The notes under the pieces: generated by a model
What the model was told of the DNA's origin: nothing
The model's input: the letters and a program-made list of their open reading frames with translations, nothing else
Databases searched by the model: none
Shown here: piece after piece, positions 18,917 through 26,974 of the stretch
How positions within the stretch are numbered: the first letter of the stretch is position 1
Layout: every line of letters starts with the position of its first letter
Translations under genes and position numbers: made by a program
DNA from: Methylobacterium oryzae
GTDB lineage: Bacteria > Pseudomonadota > Alphaproteobacteria > Rhizobiales > Beijerinckiaceae
NCBI RefSeq assembly: GCF_021398735.1
Contig: NZ_CP090349.1
Coordinates: 1,680,501-1,744,500 of the forward strand
DNA length: 64,000 bases
Reading direction: 5' to 3'

Positions 18917-19680
18917 GCGCCGCCGACACCCCGCGCCGGGTCCTCGTGACCGGCGGCGCGTCCGGCATCGGCGCCGCGATCGTCCGCGCGCTGGCGGGAT
19001 CCGGCCTCGGCGTCGACTTCACCTACCGCGCCTCGGCCGAGGCCGCGCAGGCGCTGCTGGCCGAGCTGCGGACGACCTACCCGGACCGGTCCTTCGCGGC
19101 CCATCCCGTCGACCTCGCCGACCGGGCCGCGCTGGACACCTTCTGCGAGACCGCCGAGGCCGCGGGCTATTACGGCCTCGTCCACAATGCCGGCCAGTCC
19201 TGCGACGCCCTCGCGGCGATGCTCGATCAGGAGCGGGCCGAGGCCGCCATGCAGGTCAACTTCTTCTCGCTGACGCGCCTCGCCAAGGCGCTGGTGCGGG
19301 AGATGACCCGGGCGCGCGCGGGCCGCATCGTGGCGGTCGGCTCCGTGGCCGCCCTGCGGGCCAATGCCGGCAACGCCGCCTACGCGGCGACCAAGGGCGC
19401 GCTCATCGCCTATTGCCGCACCCTGGCGATCGAGACCGCCAAGCGCGGCGTGACCGTCAACGTCATCGCCCCGGGCTTCGTCGACACCGCCATGATGGAG
19501 CGCTACGCCGCCTACCGCGACGGGATGGAGCGCCAGATTCCCGCCGGCCGCTTCGGGCGGCCCGAGGATGTCGCGGCGCTGGCGGCCTTCCTGATGGGCG
19601 AGGGGGCATCCTACATCACCGGGACCGTGCTGCCCGTCGATGGCGGCCTGACCGCCATGATGGGTGTCCACCGGACCTGA
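18913..19680 (+). CDS. SDR-family 3-oxoacyl-ACP reductase (FabG-like)
   Basis: Classical short-chain dehydrogenase of 255 residues. The cofactor loop is TGGASGIG near residue 13, the structural NAG is in VHNAGQSCD, and the catalytic Tyr-X3-Lys is in NAAYAATKGAL. It overlaps the ketoacyl synthase gene by four bases (GTGA), so the two are translationally coupled. The likely reaction is NADPH-dependent reduction of the 3-ketoacyl-ACP made by that synthase. The C-terminal YITGTVLPVDGGLTAMMGV is typical of FabG proteins. Confidence 0.9.
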   Translation: MSAADTPRRVLVTGGASGIGAAIVRALAGSGLGVDFTYRASAEAAQALLAELRTTYPDRSFAAHPVDLADRAALDTFCETAEAAGYYGLVHNAGQSCDALAAMLDQERAEAAMQVNFFSLTRLAKALVREMTRARAGRIVAVGSVAALRANAGNAAYAATKGALIAYCRTLAIETAKRGVTVNVIAPGFVDTAMMERYAAYRDGMERQIPAGRFGRPEDVAALAAFLMGEGASYITGTVLPVDGGLTAMMGVHRT

Positions 19681-19712
19681 CGGTGGCGCCGCCGAACCGG
19701 ACGATTCTGCCG

Positions 19713-20000
19713 ATGCGCGCCAGCCTCGCCCTCACCGCCGCCCTCTGCGGCGCGGCTCTCCTGGCCCCGGGCGACGCCCGGGCGGAGCCGCAGGTCTACC
19801 GAATTTCCGGCCTGCCGCCGGGCGAGCCGCTCAGCATCCGCGCCGAGCCGGACCCGTCCGCCGAGCAGATCGGTGAGATCCGCAGCCGCGCCCTGGTCTT
19901 CGGCTGCACCAACGACACGCCGAGCCGCACCACGTGGTGCCGGGTGAAGGCCGGACGCGCCCTCGGATGGGCGCGGCGGCGCTACCTGGCGCCGGAGTGA
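19713..20000 (+). CDS. Small secreted SH3b-domain protein
   Basis: Predicted periplasmic protein of 95 residues with a signal peptide (LALTAALCGAALLAPGDARA). The mature part VYRISGLPPGEPLSIRAEPDPSAEQIGEI reads as a bacterial SH3 (SH3b) domain, followed by WCRVKAGRALGWARRRYL. Two Cys (GCTND and TWCRV) may form a disulfide. SH3b domains usually bind cell-wall peptides. It is squeezed between the reductase and dehydrogenase genes, 11 bases before the latter, so it is probably co-transcribed with the lipid A genes, though its role there is unclear. Confidence 0.8.
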   Translation: MRASLALTAALCGAALLAPGDARAEPQVYRISGLPPGEPLSIRAEPDPSAEQIGEIRSRALVFGCTNDTPSRTTWCRVKAGRALGWARRRYLAPE

Positions 20001-20011
20001 CGAGAGACACG

Positions 20012-21034
20012 ATGCGAGCCCTCCAACTGTTCGGCGACCGCGACCTGCGCCTCACCGAGATCGAGCCGCCGCCCGCGCCCGGCGCCGGCGAGGTCCGGAT
20101 CCGCATCCGCGCGGTCGGCCTCAACTTCATCGACGTCTGGGGCTTCCGCGGCATGGCCTTCGCCAAGCGGAAGATGCCGCTGATCGTCGGCGCGGAGGCG
20201 GCCGGGATCGTCGAGTCGGTCGGGGCGGACGTCACCGGCCTCGTCGCGGGCGACCGGGTCGTGCCGTACGGCGCCATGACCTGCGGCAAGTGCAAGGCCT
20301 GCCGCGAGGGGCGCGACAACCTCTGCGAGGACGTGTCCGGCGTGATGGGCTTCCATCTCGACGGCTTCGCCCGGGAGTTGGTGACCATGCCGGCCCGCCT
20401 CGTCGTGAAGGTGCCGGACGGCGTCAGCGACACCGACGCCGCCTGTGCGGGCATCGCCTTCGGCACGGTCCAGCACATGCTGTTCGACAACGCGCGCCTT
20501 GAGCCCGGCGAGAGCGTGTTGGTCCATGCCGGCGGCTCCGGGATCGGGACCGCGGCGATCCGCATGGCCAAGGCGATCGGCTGCACCGTCTACACGACGG
20601 TCGGCGACGACGAGAAGGGTCGCAAGGCCGCCGAGCTCGGCGCCGACCACGTCATCAACTACCGCACCGAGCGCTTCGAGGGCGAGGTCCGCCGGCTCAC
20701 GAAGCGCAAGGGAGTCGACGTGGTGTTCGAGCATGTCGGCGCCGATACCTGGAACGGCTCCCTGCTCTGCCTGAAGCGCGGCGGCCGACTCGTGACCTGC
20801 GGATCGACCTCGGGCGTCTCGGCGACCATGAACCTGATGCAGCTGTTCCAGCAGCAGTACCGCATCACCGGCTCGTTCGGCTGCTCGCTCGCGAATATCG
20901 GGCAGGCCCTCGCCAAGATGGAAGCGGGCATTCGACCGGTGGTGGATACCGTGTACCCGCTGGCGGATTTCGCGCAGGGTCTGGAGCGCCTCGAATCGCG
21001 CCGGGTGTTCGGCAAGATCCTCGTCAGCCTGTAG
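20012..21034 (+). CDS. Zinc-type alcohol dehydrogenase / quinone reductase family (FabXL-like)
   Basis: Medium-chain dehydrogenase of 340 residues. The structural zinc lobe is CGKCKACREGRDNLC near residue 90; GAEAAG and the Rossmann loop HAGGSGIGTAAIRMAKAIG follow; the C-terminus RRVFGKILVSL is typical. In Rhizobium a dehydrogenase of this kind (FabXL) sits directly before lpxXL in the locus for the very-long-chain lipid A fatty acid and is thought to take part in its synthesis. The same order here suggests the same job. Start ATG has GAGAG 7 bases upstream. Confidence 0.88.
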   Translation: MRALQLFGDRDLRLTEIEPPPAPGAGEVRIRIRAVGLNFIDVWGFRGMAFAKRKMPLIVGAEAAGIVESVGADVTGLVAGDRVVPYGAMTCGKCKACREGRDNLCEDVSGVMGFHLDGFARELVTMPARLVVKVPDGVSDTDAACAGIAFGTVQHMLFDNARLEPGESVLVHAGGSGIGTAAIRMAKAIGCTVYTTVGDDEKGRKAAELGADHVINYRTERFEGEVRRLTKRKGVDVVFEHVGADTWNGSLLCLKRGGRLVTCGSTSGVSATMNLMQLFQQQYRITGSFGCSLANIGQALAKMEAGIRPVVDTVYPLADFAQGLERLESRRVFGKILVSL

Positions 21035-21173
21035 CGCCGGCAGCGGCGCACCCGCCCGGCGCCGCACCGTCACCGGGTGCGGCGATCCGCATTTCGCGCT
21101 GCGGGAGACTTGTCGTAAACGTCGCTGTACGGGTGCGCTGGGGGGCCGCCCGTACCGTTCTCTGGAATCGACT

Positions 21174-22190
21174 GTGCTGCGTCTCGCCCTCCTGCTCAAA
21201 CGGTCGTACCCGCGCCTCGCGGGCTTCGCGATGATCCCGGTGATCCGCGCCCTGGTGCTGCTGGCCCGGATCCTCGGGCCGGTCCGGTCCACGGCACTCG
21301 GCGCCGCGCTCCTGCGAACCCTCGGACCGCTCCTGCCGGCGCACCGCACGGCGATGGCGAACCTCCGGGCGGCCTTCCCCGACATGTCGGAGGCGGAGCG
21401 GAAGCGGATCGCCCTGGAGGCCTGGGACAATCTCGGCCGGACGGGGGCCGAGTACGCCCATCTCGACAGCCTGTTCGATTACGATCCCGCCGCCACCGGC
21501 GACTTGCGGACGGAGGTCGCCGGGATCGAGCACTTCTACGCCCTGCGCGACGATGGCCGGCCCGGTCTGATCTTCTCGGCGCATCTGGCGAACTGGGAAT
21601 TGCCGGCGATCTGCGCGGCCCGTTTCGGCCTGGACGCCACCGCGGTGTTCCGGCCGCCGAACAACCCCGCCGCCGCGCGCCTCGTCCAGGAGGTCCGCCG
21701 CCGGACGATGGGCGGGCTCGCCGCCTCCACGCCGGGCGCCGTCTTCGCCATGCGCGACGTGGTCGAGACCGGCGGCCACCTGGGTCAACTGATCGACCAG
21801 CACTTCACCCGCGGCGTCGTGGTGGAGTTCCTCGGCCGGCCATGCCTCGCCAACCCCCTCTTGGCCAAGCTCGCCCGCCACTACGACTGCCCGGTGCACG
21901 GCGTGCGCGTCGTGCGCCTGCCGGAGGGCCGCTTCCGCCTCGAGCTGACGCCGCCCCTGGACCTGCCCAGGGCGGCCGACGGGACCATCGACGTCGCCGG
22001 CGCCATGCAGGCGATGACGGCCGTGGTCGAGGGCTGGGTGCGGGAGAACCCCGGCCAGTGGCTGTGGATGCATCGCCGCTGGCGGCCCGACATGCTGCCC
22101 AAGCCGAGAGTGGCGCCGGCGCCACTTCAACCGACAGTAGAGATCTCTCAAGCCAACGTGATTTCACCTTCGGCCTCGCAGACGGTCTGA
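21174..22190 (+). CDS. lpxXL: Lipid A acyltransferase, LpxXL/lauroyl-acyltransferase (HtrB) family
   Basis: Inner-membrane acyltransferase of 338 residues with an N-terminal hydrophobic anchor (MIPVIRALVLLARIL). The catalytic HX4E motif is in SAHLANWEL; DQHFTRGVVVEFLGRPC and GQWLWMHRRWRPD are further family signatures. LpxL-type enzymes add secondary acyl chains to lipid A. Together with the condensing enzyme, reductase and dehydrogenase upstream, it is best read as LpxXL, which transfers the very-long-chain hydroxy fatty acid. It starts at a GTG after a 139-base gap that may contain a promoter. A DUF1223 gene follows after only 7 bases. Confidence 0.85.
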   Translation: MLRLALLLKRSYPRLAGFAMIPVIRALVLLARILGPVRSTALGAALLRTLGPLLPAHRTAMANLRAAFPDMSEAERKRIALEAWDNLGRTGAEYAHLDSLFDYDPAATGDLRTEVAGIEHFYALRDDGRPGLIFSAHLANWELPAICAARFGLDATAVFRPPNNPAAARLVQEVRRRTMGGLAASTPGAVFAMRDVVETGGHLGQLIDQHFTRGVVVEFLGRPCLANPLLAKLARHYDCPVHGVRVVRLPEGRFRLELTPPLDLPRAADGTIDVAGAMQAMTAVVEGWVRENPGQWLWMHRRWRPDMLPKPRVAPAPLQPTVEISQANVISPSASQTV

Positions 22191-22197
22191 TGGATCG

Positions 22198-22965
22198 ATG
22201 ACGCCCCGGCACCGCGCCCCGACCCGCGACCGCCGCGCGCTGCGCGCCGCGCTGCTTGCCTGCGCGACGCTGGCCGCGATGCCGGCGCGGGCCGAGCCCG
22301 TCCGCGCCGTGGTCGAGCTCTTCACCAGCCAGGGCTGCGGCGCCTGCCGCTCCGCCGACCCGGTCCTGCGCGACCTCGCCCACAAGCCCGGCGTCATCGC
22401 CCTGACCCTGCCGGTGACCTACTGGGACTATCTCGGCTGGAAGGACACGCTCGCGCTGCGGCCGCTGACCGAGCGCCAGCGCGCCTACGCGCGGGGCCGC
22501 GGGGCCCGACAGGTGTTCACGCCCCAGGTCGTGGTCGACGGCAACGGCTTCGCCGTCGGGTCCGACCGGCCGGCCCTGGAGCGCCTGATCCGCGATGCCT
22601 GCCAGCACGGCGGGCTGCCGGTGCCGGTGCGCGGGGAGACCAACGGCGACCGGATCCTAGTGGAGGTCGGGGCGGCCCCGGAGGCCAAGACCGAGATCCG
22701 CGGCGACGTCTGGCTGGTGCCCGTGCTCCGCAGCCGCGCCATCGCGATCCAGTCCGGGGAGAACGGCGGCCGGACGGCGACCTACGTCAACGTCGTCCGA
22801 GGCATGCAGCGGCTCGGTCCCTGGACGGGCCAGCCGACCCGCTTCGAGGTGCCCGACACCCAGGCCCGCGTCGCCGACGCGGACAGCTGGGTCGTCCTGC
22901 TCCAGGGCGCGGCCGACGGCAAGCCGGGCCGCATCTTCGGGGCCGCCAAGGGACCGGGGCTCTAG
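22198..22965 (+). CDS. DUF1223 family secreted thioredoxin-like protein
   Basis: Periplasmic protein of 255 residues. A signal peptide (LRAALLACATLAAMPARA) precedes a thioredoxin-like fold with the CXXC motif in ELFTSQGCGACRSADPVL. PVTYWDYLGWKDTLA, QVFTPQVVVDGNG and GGRTATYVNVVRGM are the recognisable DUF1223 blocks. Members are small exported disulfide-type proteins without a defined substrate. It starts 7 bases after the acyltransferase stop, so co-transcription is likely. Confidence 0.88.
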   Translation: MTPRHRAPTRDRRALRAALLACATLAAMPARAEPVRAVVELFTSQGCGACRSADPVLRDLAHKPGVIALTLPVTYWDYLGWKDTLALRPLTERQRAYARGRGARQVFTPQVVVDGNGFAVGSDRPALERLIRDACQHGGLPVPVRGETNGDRILVEVGAAPEAKTEIRGDVWLVPVLRSRAIAIQSGENGGRTATYVNVVRGMQRLGPWTGQPTRFEVPDTQARVADADSWVVLLQGAADGKPGRIFGAAKGPGL

Positions 22966-22983
22966 GCGCGGGGTCGCGCGCTG

Positions 22984-23205
22984 CTACTCCAGCGAGATCG
23001 GGTCGATCTGCCGGCGGCCCTCGCGCCGGTGGCGCGCCCGGGACGCGTCGGCGAGCGACGACAGGCGAGCGTCGAGGCGCTCGGACAGGCGGCCCACCAG
23101 CCCGATCAGCCCGTCGATCATCCGGCTGACGCCTGCGACCGTCCCGGTCACGGCTCCGACGATCCCGTTCTCGATGGCACGACCGATTCGGCGAACACGC
23201 TGCAT
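22984..23205 (-). CDS. Small amphipathic/hydrophobic protein, unknown
   Basis: Possible gene of 73 residues. The N-terminal half is a basic then hydrophobic helix (RIGRAIENGIVGAVTGTVAG) followed by a regular amphipathic helix with SERLDARLSSLAD and a basic tail. This could be a small membrane-associated protein. The heptad-like regularity argues for a real protein, but the ribosome-binding site is poor and no family is recognised. It converges with the DUF1223 gene 18 bases away. Confidence 0.4.
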   Translation of the reverse strand: MQRVRRIGRAIENGIVGAVTGTVAGVSRMIDGLIGLVGRLSERLDARLSSLADASRARHRREGRRQIDPISLE

Positions 23206-23427
23206 GACGACTGTCGCTGGGTGGGCGGCGCCGGCGGCGCCCCGATCCGCGGCAGGTAGGGCGGCCGCTCCGGCCCGTGATGCGGCCGAAAGCGGCGCGG
23301 GTCCGCGCCGCGGGAGCGGAACCTTCGCGCGTCGCGGCCGGAGCGCTCGAACCGGCGGGTCGGCAGGCTCGTTGCATGGGTGAGCGGCCCGCCGTCCCGC
23401 GCGGGCGCCCGAGATCGAGGGTCGGCC

Positions 23428-24144
23428 ATGCGGCGACGCCCGTTCCTGTCCGGGATGTTCGCCGCCCTGTCGCTGGCCGGCCGCCCCGCCCGCGCCGCGG
23501 ATACGGGCGTCGACCTCCTCCTCGTCCTCGCGGTGGACGTGTCGCTCAGCATCAGCGAGGCCCGGTTCGACCTCGAGCGCCGCGGCTACGCCGAGGCCTT
23601 CGGCGACCCGCGCGTGCTGCGCGCCATCGGCGACGGCTTGACCGGGCGCATCGGCGTCGCCCTGTTCGACTGGGCCGGACCCGGCGAGCAGCAGGTCGCG
23701 GTCGACTGGATGGTGATCGCCTCGGCGCAGGACGCGGCCGCCTTCGCGGCGCGCCTCCGCGCGGTGCCGCGGCCGTTCTACGGACGCACCGCCATCGGGT
23801 CCGCGATCGGTTTCGCCGCCGACCTTCTGGCCCGCGCGCCGTTCCGCGCCGAGCGCCGGGTGATCGACATCTCCGGTGACGGCACCGGCAATGCCGGGCG
23901 GCCCATCGCCGAGGCCCGGGACGCCGCCGTGGCGGCCGGCATCACGGTGAACGGCATCGTCATCCTCACCGAACCCGAGGGGATGCCGGCCTTCCTGAAA
24001 GAGCATACCAATCCGGCGGGCGGCCTGGCCGCGTATTACCGGAGCGTCGTGATCGGCGGGGAGGGCGCCTTCGTGATGACCGCCGAGAGCTTCGCGGCCT
24101 TCGGACGCTCGCTCATCGCGAAGCTCGTGCGCGAGATCTCCTGA
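23428..24144 (+). CDS. DUF1194 family secreted von Willebrand A-like protein
   Basis: Exported protein of 238 residues. The signal peptide starts MRRRPFLSGMFAALSLAG and has a twin-arginine flavour. The vWA-type metal site is visible: AVDVSLSI gives DXSXS, FYGRTAIGSAIGFA gives the conserved Thr, and DISGDGTGN the later Asp. This is the DUF1194 family of alphaproteobacterial periplasmic proteins. The function is unknown; such domains bind protein partners through the metal. The start ATG is chosen from GAGGGTCGG upstream. It precedes the M81 gene by 32 bases, which might link the two. Confidence 0.88.
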   Translation: MRRRPFLSGMFAALSLAGRPARAADTGVDLLLVLAVDVSLSISEARFDLERRGYAEAFGDPRVLRAIGDGLTGRIGVALFDWAGPGEQQVAVDWMVIASAQDAAAFAARLRAVPRPFYGRTAIGSAIGFAADLLARAPFRAERRVIDISGDGTGNAGRPIAEARDAAVAAGITVNGIVILTEPEGMPAFLKEHTNPAGGLAAYYRSVVIGGEGAFVMTAESFAAFGRSLIAKLVREIS

Positions 24145-24176
24145 CCGTCACCCGGATCCCAGAGGACCGACCATCG

Positions 24177-25676
24177 ATGCGCCTTGCCGTCCTCCAGTTC
24201 ACGCACGAGACCGTCACGTTCCTGCCGAACGACACGACCCGGGACGACTTCATCTATCCCGGCTCACCGGCCGCCGGGGCCGCGCTGCTCGCCACCGATC
24301 CCAAGGGCTACATGGGCGGCTTCGTGCAGGTGGCGCGGGAGTACGACGGCGTCGAGCTCGTGGGGATCACCTCGCCGCTCTGGCCGCGCACCGGCACCGC
24401 CTCGGGCTGGATCACCGCCGACGCCTACGCGCATTTCCTCGGGCAGATGGTGGCGGAGCTGCGGGCGCAGGGCCCGTTCGACGGGGTCTATCTCGCCCTG
24501 CACGGCGCGATGGCGGTGCGCGGCGTCCCCAGGCCGGAGGCCGACATCGCCCGCCAGGTGCGCGCCGCGGTGGGCGAGGGGTCGATCCTGGTCGGGACCT
24601 TCGACCTGCACGGCAACGAGGACGCCGCCTTCCTCGACCACGCCGACATGGCTTTCGCGGTGAAGTACTTCCCGCATTACGACGGCCACCTGCAGGGGCA
24701 GCGGGCCGCCCGGATGCTGGTGCGCGCCGTGCGCGGCGACTTCCGGCCGGCGCACCGGACCCTCAAGGTGCCGATCCTCTCGCCGACCGTCGTGCAGTGG
24801 ACCGGCGCCGCACCGTGGTCCGACCTCGTGCAGCGGGCCCTCGTCTGGGAGGCGCGCGAGCCGGACGTGTACGTGAACGTCTTCTTCGGCTTCCCGTGGG
24901 GCGACGCCCCGGACGGCGGGATGACCGTGCAGGCGATCACCGACGACGACCCGGCCCTCGCCGAGCGGGTGGCGCGGGATGTCGCGGATTTCGCGTGGCG
25001 GCAGCGGCGCGCGCTGCTCGAGGCGACGCGGATCCACACGATCGCCGACGGCGTGCGCCTCGCCCGGGCGGCGGTGGCGGAGGGCGCCGCCCCGGTGGTC
25101 CTCGCTGACCACAGCGACCGGTCGGGCCGGGCGACCTGGCTGCTGCGCGAGATCCTCCGGCAGTGCCTCGCCCGCACCCTGGTCGCCACGGTGGCGTCCC
25201 CCGACATCGCGGCGGGGTCCCTCGCGGCCGGCGACCCGTTCGACGCGCCGGTCGGCGGTGGCGGCGACCCGTCCGCGGGCGACCCGGTGCGCATCACCGG
25301 GACCGTGCTGCGCGTCGTCGCCGCGCCGGAGCCCGGCGTCGCCGGCAGCGGCGGCGGAGGCACCTGGATCTGCGTCGCGTTCGGGGCCGGCAACGTCCTC
25401 GTGCTGAGCCCGCAGCTCGCGCAGATCGTCGAGCCCGACGAGCTGTGGCGGCTCGGCCTGGACCCGGCGGATTTCGACGTCGTGGCGATCAAGTCGCGGG
25501 TGCATTTCCGGCGCGGCTTCGACGACAGCGGCTACGCCCGCACGATCCTGCTGGTGGAGCCGCCGGAGCCGTTCCTCGGCACGGTGCGCCTCGATCACCT
25601 CGCCTACGCGCAGATGCGGGCCGCCGACTTCTTCCCCTACGGCGACCCGCCCGGGCCCGTCCCGTCCGACCCGTGA
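24177..25676 (+). CDS. M81 family (MlrC-like) metallohydrolase
   Basis: Cytoplasmic protein of 499 residues from the family of microcystinase MlrC. The N-terminus RLAVLQFTHETVTFLPN, the ALHGAM segment, TFDLHGNEDAAFLDHAD and ADHSDRSGRATWLL contain the Asp and His residues expected for zinc binding. The C-terminal domain includes KSRVHFRRGFDD. Family members outside microcystin degraders usually lie near transporters and catabolic enzymes and probably cleave small amides or peptides. Here it leads an apparent operon with an Ldh-type dehydrogenase, an MFS transporter and a UxaA-type dehydratase. Confidence 0.88.
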   Translation: MRLAVLQFTHETVTFLPNDTTRDDFIYPGSPAAGAALLATDPKGYMGGFVQVAREYDGVELVGITSPLWPRTGTASGWITADAYAHFLGQMVAELRAQGPFDGVYLALHGAMAVRGVPRPEADIARQVRAAVGEGSILVGTFDLHGNEDAAFLDHADMAFAVKYFPHYDGHLQGQRAARMLVRAVRGDFRPAHRTLKVPILSPTVVQWTGAAPWSDLVQRALVWEAREPDVYVNVFFGFPWGDAPDGGMTVQAITDDDPALAERVARDVADFAWRQRRALLEATRIHTIADGVRLARAAVAEGAAPVVLADHSDRSGRATWLLREILRQCLARTLVATVASPDIAAGSLAAGDPFDAPVGGGGDPSAGDPVRITGTVLRVVAAPEPGVAGSGGGGTWICVAFGAGNVLVLSPQLAQIVEPDELWRLGLDPADFDVVAIKSRVHFRRGFDDSGYARTILLVEPPEPFLGTVRLDHLAYAQMRAADFFPYGDPPGPVPSDP

Positions 25677-25796
25677 CCGGTCCGGCGGGGACGACAGGTG
25701 GCGGCCGCCGTCACCCGCCGGTGCTCGCCCCGCACGTGCGAGGGCGCTAGGTTCATCCCGTACGCGCTCGGTGAGGCGCGGCGAGGGAGAGACGGG

Positions 25797-26867
25797 ATGC
25801 GGATTCCGGCCGACAGGCTGACCGCCTACGTGCGGGACATCTTCGTGCGCGAGGGCTGCGCCGAGCCGGAGGCCGAGCGCATCGGCCGCTTCCTCGTGGC
25901 GGCGAACCTCACCGGCCACGACAGCCACGGCGTCGTCCGCGTCACCCGCTACATCGAGTGGCTGCGCGCCGGCGAGGTCGAGGCCGGCCGCACGCCCGAG
26001 ATCGTGACCGACGCGCCGAACTTCGCACTCGTCGACGCCCATTACGGGTTCGGGCAGACGGCCGGCCCCGTCGCCATCGATCTCGGGATCGCCAAGGCGC
26101 GGGCGAACGGCGTCGCGATCATCGCCCTGCGGCATGCCGGGCATATCGGCCGGATCGGCGAGTGGGCCGAGCGGGCGGCGGCGGCGGGGCTCGTCTCGGT
26201 CCATTTCGTCAACGTGGCGGGGAGCCTCCTCGTGGCGCCGTTCGGCTCCGTGGAGCGCCGCTTCTCGACGGCGCCCTTCGCGGCCGGCTTCCCGGTTCCA
26301 GGAGGCGACCCGATCATCCTCGACTTCGCCACGTCGCTGGTCGCCGAGGGCAAGGTGCTCGTCGCCTCGAGGGGCGGCAAGCCGCTGCCCGAGGGCGCGC
26401 TGATCGAGCCCGACGGCCGCCTCAGCGCCGACCCGGCGACCCTGTTCGGCCCGCTGGAGGGCGTCGAGCGCGACAACCAGCGCGGGGCGGGTGCGATCCG
26501 GGCCTTCGGCGAGCACAAGGGCTCCGGCCTCGCGCTGATGTGCGAGCTATTGGCCGGCGCGCTCACCGGCTCGGGCACGGCCGGTCCCGGGCAGCGGCGG
26601 ATCTGCAACGGCATGCTGTCGATCTACGTCACGCCGTCGGCCCTCGGCACCGAGGACGCCCTCGCCGCCGAGACGCGGGCCTATCTCGAGTTCTTCAAGA
26701 GCGCCAAGCCGATGCCGGGTGCCGAGGTTTTGCTGCCCGGCGAGCCGGAGCGGCGGATGCGCGCCGAGCGCCTCGCCGAGGGCGTGCCGCTGCCCGAACC
26801 CGTCTGGGAGACCCTTCTCGCCGCCGGCCGGCCGCACGGCCTCGACGGCAACGCCTATCGCACCTGA
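25797..26867 (+). CDS. Ldh family (type 2 malate/L-lactate dehydrogenase-like) oxidoreductase
   Basis: NAD(P)-dependent dehydrogenase of 356 residues. TGHDSHGVVRVTRYIEWL contains the conserved catalytic His region, and HAGHIGRIGEWAERAAAAGL and FGEHKGSGLALMCELLAGAL are family signatures (the latter with the GXHKG-type loop). Substrates across this family include malate, lactate, ureidoglycolate, 2,3-diketogulonate and delta-1-piperideine-2-carboxylate. In this operon a sugar-acid-derived 2-hydroxy acid is most likely. The ATG at 25797 is preceded by GGGAGAGACGG. Confidence 0.9.
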   Translation: MRIPADRLTAYVRDIFVREGCAEPEAERIGRFLVAANLTGHDSHGVVRVTRYIEWLRAGEVEAGRTPEIVTDAPNFALVDAHYGFGQTAGPVAIDLGIAKARANGVAIIALRHAGHIGRIGEWAERAAAAGLVSVHFVNVAGSLLVAPFGSVERRFSTAPFAAGFPVPGGDPIILDFATSLVAEGKVLVASRGGKPLPEGALIEPDGRLSADPATLFGPLEGVERDNQRGAGAIRAFGEHKGSGLALMCELLAGALTGSGTAGPGQRRICNGMLSIYVTPSALGTEDALAAETRAYLEFFKSAKPMPGAEVLLPGEPERRMRAERLAEGVPLPEPVWETLLAAGRPHGLDGNAYRT

Positions 26868-26974
26868 GCCGGGAACGACCCGGCACGACACCACGCTCGG
26901 CGGCGACCCCCGGCCTCAACGGGGGCGCCGCACGGACCGGGGACGCCATACCCGGAAGACGGGAGGAGCCCACG

